Shown: positions 34,984-48,854, numbered from the stretch's first letter. The stretch: 64,000 nt of DNA from Phymorhynchus buccinoides (GCA_017654935.2 CM065706.1:15920559-15984558); one strand, 5' to 3'. A program made the numbers and translations. Notes: generated from the sequence alone by a model not told the origin.

Positions 34984-35806
34984 TTAACCTTTAGCACACT
35001 GCAGGTACACTATCGCCAAGCAGATACTCTCCCCTGCAACTGCAGGCACCCTGTGTCGCCCAGAGAATTTATTTCTGTTACTAATAATAGAAACAACCTC
35101 GCTTTAGCTTCAGAACGAGGCTCAGCTAAGTGTTGATCGGTCAGAAAGTAAAGTTCACTATAAAATATGGCGGATTTTCGTGTTGGCGAAGCTTCCTACT
35201 GGAAATTAGCGTTGGTGTTTGTTTAAATCATGAATTCTTAGGCTTTGTTAGGTCGGATATCGACGGTGAAAGGGTGATAGAAGATCGTAATGCAGTGGAA
35301 GGGGGGGTAGCCGATGTCTGTGTGACTCCATGAAGACGATCCGAGATCGATTCGAGTCGCGATTGTGATTCGGTACTGATTTTGACTGCTAGGTTAAATT
35401 CAAAGAAAATGTTGACTTTCATAATATTCTTAATGATATTTCAGAGAGTTGTTTCGTTAAAGGGATCTTAGACATGAGTTAATTAGTCAGTGGGCGAACT
35501 TTGAAGCAGACGGCACTCATTCCGACCGTGACTAAACAGTAAGTCAACACTTTCGCTTTGTTGATTTTGCTTTTCTTTTTTCCTTTTTTTTCAACAACAA
35601 AACATACACGGACAACAAAATGCATCATATCAAAACTTTCTTCAATCATCTCTTTATTAGTATTCCAATAATTAAGTCTGCACACAACACACAGAGAAAA
35701 TTAGAGCATTTTTAATCAAGTGGGTGCAAGCATTTTTCACCGCCTCAAAAAGAATGCAGTGGCAGAGTACGGAACGTCAGAAAAAATGCAGGGTGCTAAA
35801 GGTTAA
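34984..35806. mobile_element. TTAA-flanked TIR element, third type
   Basis: Left end TTAACCTTTAGCACACTGCA. Right end TGCAGGGTGCTAAAGGTTAA. About 820 bp with only short frames on both strands and no transposase motif. TTAA site and CCTTT ends fit a piggyBac-like non-autonomous element. Confidence 0.75.
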
Positions 35807-36070
35807 TTTCACATAGTGATCAAAGAAGTAACGGCAACTCAAAACGTCCTGTGTAGAGTGCTGATTACCCCCAAACCTTTTCAATGAAGCAATCTTGGCA
35901 GGTTTTTTAACGGGAACGTTTTTGCTTTTGCATGCACACAGTCACATCACACTCGCATTCATTGTTTTAATAAAAAGTGTAGAGTGTAGTAGAAGTAAAA
36001 CCACGCCCTGTGGTGAAGCATGACAGTGTTGTTTTCCCTCTTTCATGCTTCCCTTCCCTGTGGGCAACAG

Positions 36071-36154
36071 ACGTGAGGGCCTTCCCTTGTACCCTGTGCC
36101 ATAAGGCCTTCAAACAGAAACAGCATTTGGACAAACACCTTCACGTTCATTCCG
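36071..36154 (+). CDS. Array cassette C13, single C2H2 finger
   Basis: Acceptor GGCAACAG, donor G|GTGAGC. It encodes D-V-R-A-F-P, C-T-L-C-H-K-A-F, helix K-Q-K-Q-H-L-D-K-H, then L-H-V-H-S. Contacts are Q-1, Q2, H3 and K6. The C-T-L-C centre is shared with C17, and H-V-H with C5-C8. Confidence 0.93.
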
Positions 36155-37316
36155 GTGAGCTACATACACAATGTGGCTGCTCTTTGTATTGCTCAGATTA
36201 ACATTTGGATGACTGGGGGGAAAAAACACAAAAAGCGTCACGACTTTTTTTTGACTGAAGTGTATCTTTTTAACCAAATTCCATCTCAGCTAGCCTTTAA
36301 CAATTGTGGTTTGGATCCTTATAGCGACGAAATTCACTTGTATCCCTTTTGATTAAAAAAACCACCCATGCAAAATGTTATTATTAGCTACCTCATGAAA
36401 GACAATTTACATTCATTTTGGTTTTTAAGGTGAGACATGACAAGTTCACGTGGAGTTTGAAAAGAAAGCCATCTGGAATGTTCATTGAGTCTTTTCGAAA
36501 AGTTGAAGTAACTAGTCTTAGACGGGTTTCCTAAAGATTCAGATGTTTCGTGACAGTTTTTTCCCCAATCTTTTGTCTGAGTCGTGATCATTTTGTCTAT
36601 GACTAGTAGGCATTGATTTATTTTATATTTAAAATACAAACAAGTTTTCTCAACTTTGTTTTTAAGTGTTCACTTGCAGTAAAAACTTCTTTTGTAAAAT
36701 CATATTAATTTATTGGGTAGGGAAAGTAGATAAACTATTCATCTTAGAAAACCAAATATAACAAAACAGGCAAATCAGAAAGAAAATATTGTTAGGATTT
36801 AAAACCATTTTGAAACAAGCTATGACCCACCCATTTGCACTCGCGTCACCCTTTCTTTCTTTTTTAATGTGTGTATGGGCATGTTGGGATAACTAGACAC
36901 ACACTTTCCACATTTTTCCAGTTTTGTAGTGTGAGTGAAGTAATTTGTTTTTTTATTCTTTGTTGTGGTGTATTTGAATGTTCTACTTGAATGTTTATTT
37001 AATCCATCCAATAGGCAATGTGAAACAAGAGATCCTCAGAACAGGGTGTATGTATTGCATCAAATCAAAATCTGCTTTGGTTTCTCTAATATGGTGATCC
37101 CAAACTTTTGGATATAGCAAGACAGTATCACTGAAAATGAACAACTGTTTTGGTGGTGTCATTTATACATGCTTTTGACCGGATTTCATTCACATGCTAA
37201 ATTTGTATGTAAAGAAAAGTGCTGTAGACAGACAGAGAACTTAGAAGAGAGTTCCCAGTGCAGGCTTGATAATGTATTTTTCCATTTTTCATGTTCTCCC
37301 CTCCTGTGGACAACAG
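36155..37316. other. Intron C13-C14
   Basis: 1.16 kb of AT-rich sequence with no element ends or exon recognised. Ends in a TTTTTCATGTTCTCCC block. Confidence 0.55.
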
Positions 37317-37400
37317 ACGTGAGGGCCTATCCCTGCTCCCTGTGCCATAAAGCCTTCAAACAAAAACAACATTTGGACAAACACCTCCTCTGTCACTCTG
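37317..37400 (+). CDS. Array cassette C14, single C2H2 finger
   Basis: Acceptor GACAACAG, donor G|GTGAGC. It encodes D-V-R-A-Y-P, C-S-L-C-H-K-A-F, helix K-Q-K-Q-H-L-D-K-H, then L-L-C-H-S. It is close to the apparent consensus of the inner cassettes. Synonymous changes (CAAAAACAAC for Q-K-Q) are visible relative to its neighbours. Confidence 0.93.
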
Positions 37401-37437
37401 GTGAGCTGCCCTTTGACTTCAGTCATATTACCTTATT

Positions 37438-38145
37438 CAGACCTGTCTACCCCTGCTATTTGTCTTCCTACGAAAATAGGATGCAAATACTGCAAGGCAA
37501 ATTGTACGCATTCTACTCCTTAAAGTACAACTTTTTCTTGTTAAAGATACACAGACGCGCCACGATTAAGTCCCTTGTTTTTTTCTGGGTAGCTGTGACC
37601 CATAGAGAAATGTCCCCATGTTCAAATTGAGGCTGATCTTTAAAATGATGTATCGCTTTGAATTTGGGGGCATTTGTATGGTAGTGAGACCTGGTCAAAA
37701 CAAGATTTCTTTCCCGCTATAAGAGGAAAAACATGTGAAACCCGTGATTTTGACATGTAGGTCTTTAAGATAAAAGGCATGTCAGTTCCAATACGCCATT
37801 GAGATTCACTTGTTTCAGTGGGTGTGCAGTAAATGTAACTATCTGATATGAGCATTCAGATTTCCTTTATATAAAAAAAGTGTTTTGGAGAGAAGCATGT
37901 TAATGAAATTGACACAGACAGTGATTTCAGGCTTGATATTATATAAAAATGAGAAGATAATAACTTTGAACCAGACATACTGAGTACATTACTATGGTCG
38001 AAACAAAGCTGCAGCACAGTGGAAACATTATATTTCAATTCTTCCAAAATAATCTGTCTCAAAATTAACTCAACAAATCTATAGAAAACTGAAATTTCAG
38101 TGGTTAAATTTCCGGTAGCATGCATTTTAGGAGTCGGCAGGTCTG
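37438..38145. mobile_element. CAGACCTG-family TIR element, copy 4
   Basis: Left end CAGACCTGTCTACCC, right end GTCGGCAGGTCTG, flanks CTTATT and CTCATT (6 bp, one mismatch). It shares an interior block with copy 5: ATTAAGTCCCTTGTTTTTTT, CTGGGT, GGTCAAAA, AAGATTT, TATAAGAGG and GGTCTTTAA in the same order. Older than the other copies. Confidence 0.65.
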
Positions 38146-38896
38146 CTCATTTTGTAACTTCTACCTCTTTTTTTCTCTCTCTCTCTCTCTTTCTCTCAAA
38201 GTGAGCGACGTATGTATGTATTTGTCCATTACATAAGCATTTATTAGTCAGAATAGATAATGGGTATTGTCTGTATGTGTGTGCTGAAGAGAAATGAGAG
38301 AGGTGAAGATGTTAGGACGCCACAAAAGATTTGGTAGTGTCTGTCTTTCCTGTCGGCAGAACATGTTTTTGCAAGCTGTAGAACTTATGTTTATTTACAG
38401 GGGTGCAAGTGTGGTTAAATAAACTGCAACTCAGGAAATGTAAATTATGGTTAGCCTGTCACTGATGGAGAGATAATCCTAGGATACTGCTAAATGATCA
38501 AAGCCACTGTTCAGCTGGTTTCTGACTGCCCAATAAAATAAATTAAAAACAAAAATTCATAATTGACTTTCTATTCCCTTCCTTTCTATAGTTCCATCCC
38601 TACTCAAGCAGATTAGAATTGTGACACAGTCTCTGTAAAAAACACACCTAAAAAACAACAATCATCGTAACACTGCAAGTCTGGTGTTGTGCAAAGTTCT
38701 TTTGGTTTGCGAGTTGCCTTCAATGGTCTGCCACTTGCACCTCTGTATTTGAGTCAGAAGGGCAACAGCCCTTACAGAACAGAAGAGCAATGAATTGCAG
38801 ATGGTCAACCAGTTTCAAAGATGCTTGGTTATGCTTTTTGCATGCTTCACACTTTTGCATTAGATATCTATCGCTTTTCATGCACGCTTGCACATA

Positions 38897-39645
38897 CAGA
38901 CCTGTTTACCCTCCCGGTTTTGCCGGAATTATCCTGGGACTTTGCACAAATTCTGGGTAAAATAATAAATTCCGGGTGAACGCTGAAAATCCCGGGATTT
39001 TAAAAACGTCTATTATTTGTTTCCGTTTGTATGAAAAAACGCAAGGGTTGACCAAAACCTTGGAGTTCTGAGACGCGATTTTTCATTGGTCCGTGGACCT
39101 CCCTCAATGAATGATAGTATTTCTTGTTGGCAGAGATTGTAGTTTTGAGCTTGAAAAAGAAATTGACCTGGGCCTGTATTCACGTTGAGATAGCATGAGA
39201 CTTAGCATCATGCTAACTTAGTAGACGAGCATGCACACTGCAAGTACTGCAACGTGGACTTCAAAATTTTGCATGGCGGCATACCTTTTAAAGACCCACA
39301 GGGCCGGCTGGATTAAGTCCCTTGTTTTTTTTTCTGGGTCGGTGTGGCCCACATTCAGACTTTCCTCGTATACGATCGAGGCTGCTCTTTAAAGTGATGA
39401 CTCGTTTTCGTGCATGAGGACATTTGTATTTATGGAAGCAACACTTGGTCAAAATAAGATTTTTTAACAGTTATAAGAGGGAAAACACTTGAAAACCGTG
39501 ATTTTTACACGTGACGTACTGGGTCTTTAAATCGGTGTTTTATCGTGAGTCGTGTACCAATGTGAATTCTTTTTTTTTTCTCCCTCAAATTCCGGATTTT
39601 TCTATGGCACATTCCAGGTTGCTCATTATAGGGTAAACAGGTCTG
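38897..39645. mobile_element. CAGACCTG-family TIR element, copy 5
   Basis: Ends CAGACCTGTTTACCC and GGGTAAACAGGTCTG are flanked by a perfect 6-bp duplication, CACATA. Subterminal motif is CCGGGA/TTCCGG: CCGG pairs with CCGG around TTTTG near the left end, and AATTCCGG, AATCCCGGG and ATTCCAGG words recur. Confidence 0.85.
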
Positions 39646-39772
39646 CACATAGATGATGCACACACTACTCACACTGACAGGGCTTGTAGACCGTAGAACG
39701 AAAGTAGCAGCCTAAGAAAAGCAAGACAGACTTTCCCCCCATCTTTCATGCTCCCTTTTGTTTGGGCTTCAG

Positions 39773-39856
39773 ACATGAGGGCCTTTACGTGCTCCCTGTG
39801 CCATAAGGCCTTCAAACAGAAACAACATTTGGACAAACACCTCCTTGTTCACTCTG
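39773..39856 (+). CDS. Array cassette C15, single C2H2 finger
   Basis: Acceptor GGCTTCAG, donor G|GTGAGC. It encodes D-M-R-A-F-T, C-S-L-C-H-K-A-F, helix K-Q-K-Q-H-L-D-K-H, then L-L-V-H-S. It is the last cassette with the TTTCATGCTCCC block. The CAGACCTG element ends only about 130 bp upstream without disturbing the block or acceptor. Confidence 0.92.
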
Positions 39857-40869
39857 GTGAGCTGCCCTTTGGCATCAGTCTCATTGTTTTCCTCTGATTA
39901 TCTAAGGGAAAAAAATTACCACTGAGTAGTGGCTTGTGATCAGGGTTTTTTCTGTTCTTTGTATCGCAAGTTTTCTTAGTAGGGACTGGTGACAGATGGC
40001 TATGCTGGTACCCTTTTATTGCTGTGTCTGCAACTAAGAAGTTATTGCCCGTAAAAGGAATGGTTTTGTTGCGGCATTATGGATTTAGAAAAAATGTCTT
40101 TGACTTATTGCTTTATGAACATTTCAAACTTGTTGTTTCTGCCTACTCTGGGCCCCGGTGGTGCGTGTGCGCGCACGCCAGAGCAAGATCAGTATGGCAG
40201 AATTTGATTCAGGGTGAAAAGAAGATAAGAAAGCAGTGTTTCAGCAATGTGTTCTAACCATTGGCTTTGAAACATAATGTTGGAATTACTGCATAGCTGA
40301 TAGCTCAGTAACTGGATGACTTAAAAGTATTAAAGTTTAATGTTTTAAGTCATCCAGTTACTGAGCTGTCAGCTATGCAGTACTTCATAGCTACTGAGCT
40401 ATCAGCTGTGCTGTAATTCTAACATTATGTTTGCAATCATTTTAGTTGTTGAACATATTTTTGACCATGTGGTGATTTGAATGGATGATAGCATTTTGTG
40501 TGTTTTTAATGATTATGTCTGTAGCATCTTTTCTATTAATATGTTATGCACTTGACTGGGCTTACTGTTTACTCATCTAAGGCAAAAAGCAGCAATTCAA
40601 ATGAAAGAAAAAGTGTCAACCATCAGCACAGATGCACATGTTCACGTAAAAGTTTTTGTCTTAGAGGCTCATAGTGTTAACAGATCGTGAAAGAAGCCAA
40701 AAGGCAGTGGCATCAGTGATCACTTAGTGTTTTCAGCAATTGGCTGTTCAATAGTGTTTCCTAAGCCTTGTGTTGTAGAGTCTATTCCTGGCTGTGTTCA
40801 TTGCCTTGCCTTCCCTGCACTGATACCTTGTTTCCCTTTCTGTCTGTCCTGGTGTCACTGTGGCCGCAG
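39857..40869. other. Intron C15-C16
   Basis: About 1.0 kb, containing the foldback at 40270-40432. Nothing else recognised; the frame at 40024-40257 has no domain. Confidence 0.55.
40270..40432. mobile_element. Foldback (palindromic MITE)
   Basis: Left AACATAATGTTGGAATTACT with inverse AGTAATT-type right end closing CTAACATTATGTT. Inner CATAGCTGATAGCTCAGTAA and TTACTGAGCTGTCAGCTATG also pair, with CATCCAGTTACTGAGCT repeated. About 163 bp. Confidence 0.8.
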
Positions 40870-40953
40870 ACGTGAGGTCCTTCGTGTGCTCCCTGTGCCA
40901 TAAGGCATTCAAGCAGAAGCAGCATTTGGACATTCATCTCAAGTGTCACTCGG
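40870..40953 (+). CDS. Array cassette C16, single C2H2 finger with altered helix
   Basis: Acceptor GGCCGCAG, donor G|GTGAGC. It encodes D-V-R-S-F-V, C-S-L-C-H-K-A-F, helix K-Q-K-Q-H-L-D-I-H, then L-K-C-H-S. Position 6 is Ile, losing the basic contact present in nearly all other cassettes. Ser replaces Ala in the R-A linker. No TTTCATG block upstream. Confidence 0.92.
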
Positions 40954-42780
40954 GTGAGCAGCCTCCTTTTCCCTTATCTCACTTATTTTTCTGCAACAAA
41001 AAGTTGCTTCAGGCATCAGAACTGTCAGAGGAATTGCAAATTTTAGAGGATTAAGAATTGCTGCAGAGAATTTGTTTCTGGTGGCAGATGTTATGCCTTT
41101 TTGCACAAGTGATGTTGGTTTTGAATAGATTATAGCAATAATAATTTTTTTAAGTGATTTCTTACTAAATTAGGCCATTTTGGTCATGTTGAGAACTGCT
41201 TTCAGTAGTTTTTCTTTTACTGTCTGGGGCCTTGATTGCCATTTTACCACAGTTTTCAGAGGATTGGACTTCAGACAATTCTGATGCCTGTATTTAGCAG
41301 CAGCAGTGTGGTTAGTTCAAGTCGTCACCAGTTACAGGACCTGGTTCAGCTGGTGCAGCTGAGGGAGAGTTGGGGGAGGCTAGAGAGATTTTTCTGAAGC
41401 TAACAACTTGGATAGGCTTGCTTGTTGATCCATTTAACAATTACTCATGTACACATCATCAAAAGACAATGAATGTTTTACCTAAGCTTGTCTTGAAAAG
41501 ATTTGTCGTAATAGTATTATTTCAGTTTGTTCTATTTTGGGATATATACCTTTTCCCCCATTATAATAGATAATATCACTGCACTTTGTTGTGATTTTAA
41601 AGCTGGGAAGGGTGAGAAAATATATTTCATTCTTTAAAGCAACATAGCAGAACATTGGTTCTGTTGTCTTAATTATATTTATCTATTTCTGATCTATTTA
41701 TATATATTTTTAGTTTAAGAAAAAAAGTTTCTTCAGAATGTTCATAAACTACCAAGTCCTTTTTTCCCCTTTATACAACATTGAATTTCCTTCTGTTTTT
41801 TTCTGATCTTTTTCCCCCTCAATTTGAATACATTTTTGTTGATTATTTTTCATGTCTAGAACTGTAAAAATGAAGTCATGTTTATAATTTGTGCTTTCTT
41901 ATGTTGGGACGATACAAAGATGGTTGTGTGTTTTGTAGGATTTTTTTATAAAAGATACTTGGGACATTTTTGCACTAAGGGCATTTAAAATGAATTGATA
42001 ATGGTGTGAAAACTTATGTCATAAAAGCACTTCTGGTAGAGGGTGAACAAAATTTTAATTCAGTTGGCTTTCATTTGTTAGATTGCAAGGATAAACATGC
42101 AGTACTTTATGGGGACAGGCTTCTTTTAAGTCTCTTTTTTTTCCTGCACCATTTCCATTTCACTCGCATCCTCATCATAAAAAAAGTTTCACTGTGTTTT
42201 TGTTACTTGGTTTTTAGTTGCTGCATACATTGATAGAAATATGGGCTAGAGTCGGGTGACAGAATTGGATAGTAAGGAATAATAGCATTGGACTGCATTA
42301 GAGTACTGTTGTCATTATCTTAATTGTAAAGAAAATTATCTTGATTATGACATCTGTAAATAATGAAAGCTGTCTGTTTTGGCATTTTCATTTAGTTAAC
42401 AAAACACTCATTTCCAGTCTATTATACTCTTTCCTTCTTTGACTTTTGAGACATAATGTTATTTTCTTCTTTTAAATTGAAAAAAAATAACAGAGTTTGC
42501 TGACCAGATAATTATATGTAATCATAAAGTAGTGTTCTGTGAATATTGTTTGAAATGGGTGATGCTGTAATGCATGAACATGTAAGACATGCAGTAGATC
42601 AGTGCCAACCTGATCTGGTTTAGGTTAAAAGTGCTCAAGTGACGAAATACTGTGAAACTTTTCACTCTTCATTCCTTCATACGTTCAGCTCTGCTCTGTC
42701 TTATTTTTCTCCCTCTGTCCCCTGTCTTGTCTATCTGTCTGTCTGTGGGCTGCGCGCACGGCGGGGGTGGGGGCTCACAG
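40954..42780. other. Intron C16-C17
   Basis: 1.8 kb of AT-rich sequence with no recognisable elements. It ends in TGTCTGTCTGT and a GC-rich stretch before the C17 acceptor, as before C2. Confidence 0.55.
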
Positions 42781-42864
42781 ACGTGAGGGCGTTTCCTTGC
42801 ACGCTGTGCGATAAGGCCTTCAAACAGAAACAGCATTTGGAAAGGCATCTGCAGTGTCATTCCG
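42781..42864 (+). CDS. Array cassette C17, single C2H2 finger
   Basis: Acceptor GCTCACAG, donor G|GTGAGC. It encodes D-V-R-A-F-P, C-T-L-C-D-K-A-F, helix K-Q-K-Q-H-L-E-R-H, then L-Q-C-H-S. Contacts are Q-1, Q2, H3 and R6. It groups with C2 by C-D-K, L-E-R and the upstream GC-rich tract. It marks the right edge of the Arg-Ala linker block. Confidence 0.93.
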
Positions 42865-44696
42865 GTGAGCTGCTTGTTGTCTGCACTCGGTCAAACCTGT
42901 CTACACCACTCAGCCATTCATTCGCCACAGCCCTCCCTTTTCATTTATGGAGAGAAAACGTTGACATTTATTGATCATAAGAGCGCGGGTCACCTGTGAG
43001 GGTTGATTCATGCAAAATAACCCACAGAAGTGAAGCACGGGAGGTGATAAGTGACTTTCCTTTTTTTAACAGAAATTCAACATCAGACATGTAAAAATCT
43101 ACTTTCAGGTTTTATGAATCAGGTGGGGGGTGTTTCATGACTAGGATTCGAACATGTTGATTTTGAAAGCAAGAATGACTCTATTGAATTAACCAAGCAT
43201 TCTATTAAATAAAGTATGGGGACTTAAGATTGCAAGAAGCTTGCTGGGTGAAAGAGTATGTTGATTATAGCTTAAGTATTTGGGTAAGTTGTCAAAAAGT
43301 TTTGCCTGTGGTGCGCCTTGAGACCCAGTGGCTGTAGCAGACAGATTTGACGGTGTATTCAGTATCTAGCCACCCTTAGTTGTTGGAATATAGTCTCCTT
43401 CCTCTTAACTCTACTGAATCTTGATATGAAATGGGTTTGGCTTTTTTTTAAAAATTAAAAGAAATTTGTGAGTGTGTTCTTTTGTTGTTTCCTCTTGTTT
43501 CTTAAAAAAAAATGTTTTTAACCTTTTCTTTCTTCTTTTTTTTTTTTTTACATTGAACTATGGTTTAGAATATTACCTGAAGTCTTATTATTTAACCCCT
43601 TCACTGCCAGAGAACATTTGAGAAACTATCTTATTAATTATTATAAAATTTAAAAAAAGACCTGTTAGACTCGATCTGAAAACAATGGTCTTGAGATCTA
43701 TCTTTCCTGACTTATGTAAAGCAAAACCCATCATTCCAAGGCTATGACATAAGTTATGACATCATCAGTGACATCAAACACCCTGTATTAGACACCAGCT
43801 AGGCAGGGAAGGGGTTAATTGTAAAAAAAGTATTGAATAAATAATACGGCAGCAAACTCATAATTACACGCCTGATTTTTTTATAAAATTGTTGTCATTT
43901 TATTGATGTCTGAATTCCGCATTACACTTTTTTTATATATAAAGATTGACAGTTGCCTTTGATACTATATTTGAAAGAGAAAGGCTAAAACAAATATAAG
44001 GTATTTGTAATAATAATGAATCGTTCATTGTCTTTTCTTTTTGATTAATTCACTTTACTTTTTACAATGGGTCTCATGTCTGCAATGTCAAAGACTGCAT
44101 TTTAGTTTTGAAAACTCTCTCCCCCCCCCTCCCCCTTCCATACCCCTCCCCCACTCTCTCCCCTTCTTTCTCTCTCTCTTTCATTGAGTTTATTAAGATA
44201 TTGCTGAAAGTCATAATGCCAGTTGTATTGCGAGTTATCTACTTAATTCCCATTAAATTAGTGTGAGTGTCATAATGTCTTTAGTGATTGAGAAGTTTGC
44301 ACAAAGTAATCCTTTTTTGGGTTCTTTTTTTTGGTTGTGCATACAACATTCACATTAAAAAAGGGGAAGGGAGAAAATCAGACTAAATATTTTAGATAAG
44401 AATTGGCAGCCACCCACCCCTTTGCCTAGTCAAATTTGCTTCCTATTGACCTTTCTTTAATCTTTATTTCGCTTGCTCTCTCGTTTTTCTCTATATTACT
44501 CGGCGGTTGACGTCAGCTTCAACAAGCCGTGCACTGTTTCTAGACCAGACTACACATGGCGTTGTAGACACACCATGTTCTCACTCTAGTGCTCACTCTT
44601 AGAGTTTAAGCTCTCCGTGTGGCTTGAATGGAGTCGGTGTTGTGTTTCTAGATTATATTTGTTGTTTTAGACATGTCTTTCTCTTCCAAACGACAG
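42865..44696. other. Intron C17-C18
   Basis: Contains a TTAA element at 43592-43818 and a C/T-rich patch at 44119-44180. Otherwise featureless. Confidence 0.55.
43592..43818. mobile_element. TTAA-flanked MITE, diverged
   Basis: Ends TTAACCCCTTCACTGCCAG and CTAGGCAGGGAAGGGGTTAA. About 227 bp. It resembles the CGCCGCCA family at the termini only. Confidence 0.6.
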
Positions 44697-44780
44697 ATGT
44701 GAAGCCGTTTGTATGTTCGCTGTGCAACAAAGGATTCAGGCAGAAACAGCATTTGGAGCGGCACTACCAGTGCCATTCGG
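44697..44780 (+). CDS. Array cassette C18, single C2H2 finger
   Basis: Acceptor ACGACAG, donor G|GTGAGC. It encodes D-V-K-P-F-V, C-S-L-C-N-K-G-F, helix R-Q-K-Q-H-L-E-R-H, then Y-Q-C-H-S. The K-P-F linker is near the classical E-K-P-F. Arg before Q-1 and Gly before Phe set it apart from the Arg-Ala cassettes. Contacts are Q-1, Q2, H3 and R6. Likely an older, independently maintained finger. Confidence 0.93.
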
Positions 44781-45243
44781 GTGAGCCGGTGTTAGCTCAC
44801 AGTCCAACCCCTCCACGGCGGCCCCCTCTTTGGAAACAGCCTTAAATTTGTCTTGCAGAAGAAGGCTTCCCCTGGGCTAGGCCTTTGTGTTGTCAAGCCC
44901 AAGATGAGGGGAAAACACGATGACCAGCGTAGCAGTCGACCTGTCCAGGGGGAGGTCACTTTGATAATCATCGCCGTCTCTTGGGTGGCCGCCTTGGATG
45001 GGTCGGACTGTTGCATGTTTCGTTGCGGTCATCTGTGTGTTTCTGTTCTTTGCCGTCTGATGGAGTCTTCTGTTTCTGACTTTGTGGCTCGTTCAGGGTT
45101 GGTCCTCCCTTCTTTTGACCAAGGAGAGAATCAAGAAAGATGAGTGTCGAAATGGTGCTAATATGTCTTTGTTTGTCTTTGTGTGTTGTCAAAAGGGGAT
45201 AACTGATGCCACCGTTTCTTTTATTTTTATAAACACTATCAAA

Positions 45244-45282
<39 letters not shown>

Positions 45283-45287
45283 GTAGT

Positions 45288-45371
<84 letters not shown>

Positions 45372-45805
45372 GTGAGTGGAAAATATATCTTTGATTCTGA
45401 ATCATAGTGACATGTCGCACTTCTTTCACAGTGCTGTGGCTGGGAGAAGGTTAGGGTTAAAAATGAAACAATTGGTACTTGTAGTTTGACGACCGTTATG
45501 AGATGGTACTCTTCATAAAATTCAGTCACTTCTAAAGCAGTTTTTCTGTGCGAGTTTTCTTATTCATTTGGAACAATGTAATCTTTAGTTTTATAGGTGG
45601 GTTTTTTTTCAATTTGTTTCCAGGCAATTAATGCGATAATCATATAGTAATGTTTATGAAAAGCTCAGAATAATGTTTTATTATATTGTTAATCTGCCAG
45701 ACATAGTAGTTCAAGTTAGATATCCCCTAAAAAGTCCCTTTTTGTGTAAAATTGTCTGTTGATGTCGTTATTTGTGACTAACCACAAGTGCCCCCCCCTC
45801 TACAG
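44781..45805. other. Intron C18-C19 with poly-G tract
   Basis: About 1.0 kb. Dominated by a G tract at 45245-45370; remaining sequence shows nothing else. Confidence 0.6.
45245..45370 (+). repeat. Poly-G tract of about 125 nt
   Basis: Two pure G runs (about 37 and about 83 nt) are separated only by TGTAGT. The exact length is probably unreliable in any assembly. If real, the intron RNA could form stacked G-quadruplexes. Confidence 0.9.
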
Positions 45806-45889
45806 ATGTAAAGCCGTTCTCCTGCACAATTTGCGATAAGGCCTTCAAACAGAAGCAGCACTTGGAGAGGCACCATCTGAGTCACACCG
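45806..45889 (+). CDS. Array cassette C19, single C2H2 finger
   Basis: Acceptor TCTACAG, donor G|GTGAGC. It encodes D-V-K-P-F-S, C-T-I-C-D-K-A-F, helix K-Q-K-Q-H-L-E-R-H, then H-L-S-H-T. Like C1 it ends H-T and has a proline linker, so it resembles C1 more than its inner neighbours. Contacts are Q-1, Q2, H3 and R6. Confidence 0.93.
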
Positions 45890-48746
<2,857 letters not shown>

Positions 48747-48854
48747 GAGAGCTGGAGCGCACGTACAAGTGCCACGTGTGCGAGAAAATGTTTTTCCGCA
48801 GCCACCACCGCGACAAGCATCTCAAGTCCCATGGCATTCCCATGGACACCAAGA
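48747..48854 (+). CDS. Zinc-finger gene, last finger exon
   Basis: Acceptor TGACACAG, donor A|GTGAGT, 108 nt, phase 1 to 1. It encodes G-E-L-E-R-T-Y-K, then C-H-V-C-E-K-M-F, helix F-R-S-H-H-R-D-K-H, then L-K-S-H, followed by G-I-P-M-D-T-K. Arg replaces the usual helix Leu. The linker is one residue longer than canonical (G-E-L-E-R-T-Y). The exon is longer than the 84-nt cassettes, so it is not part of the duplicated set. Confidence 0.92.

Larger units (their letters stand above)
33993..36070. other. Intron C12-C13
   Basis: Contains a near-perfect foldback (34153-34523) and a TTAA-flanked element (34984-35806). The last 65 nt carry the GCATGACAGT..TTTCATGCTTCCC block. Confidence 0.65.
37401..39772. 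other. Intron C14-C15
   Basis: Two CAGACCTG-family elements (37438-38145 and 38897-39645) account for most of it. 38170-38890 holds a short CT tract and otherwise nothing recognised. Confidence 0.65.

Noticed and set aside
44968..45529. Poly-Gly and poly-Pro frames
   Set aside because: Produced by the poly-G tract.
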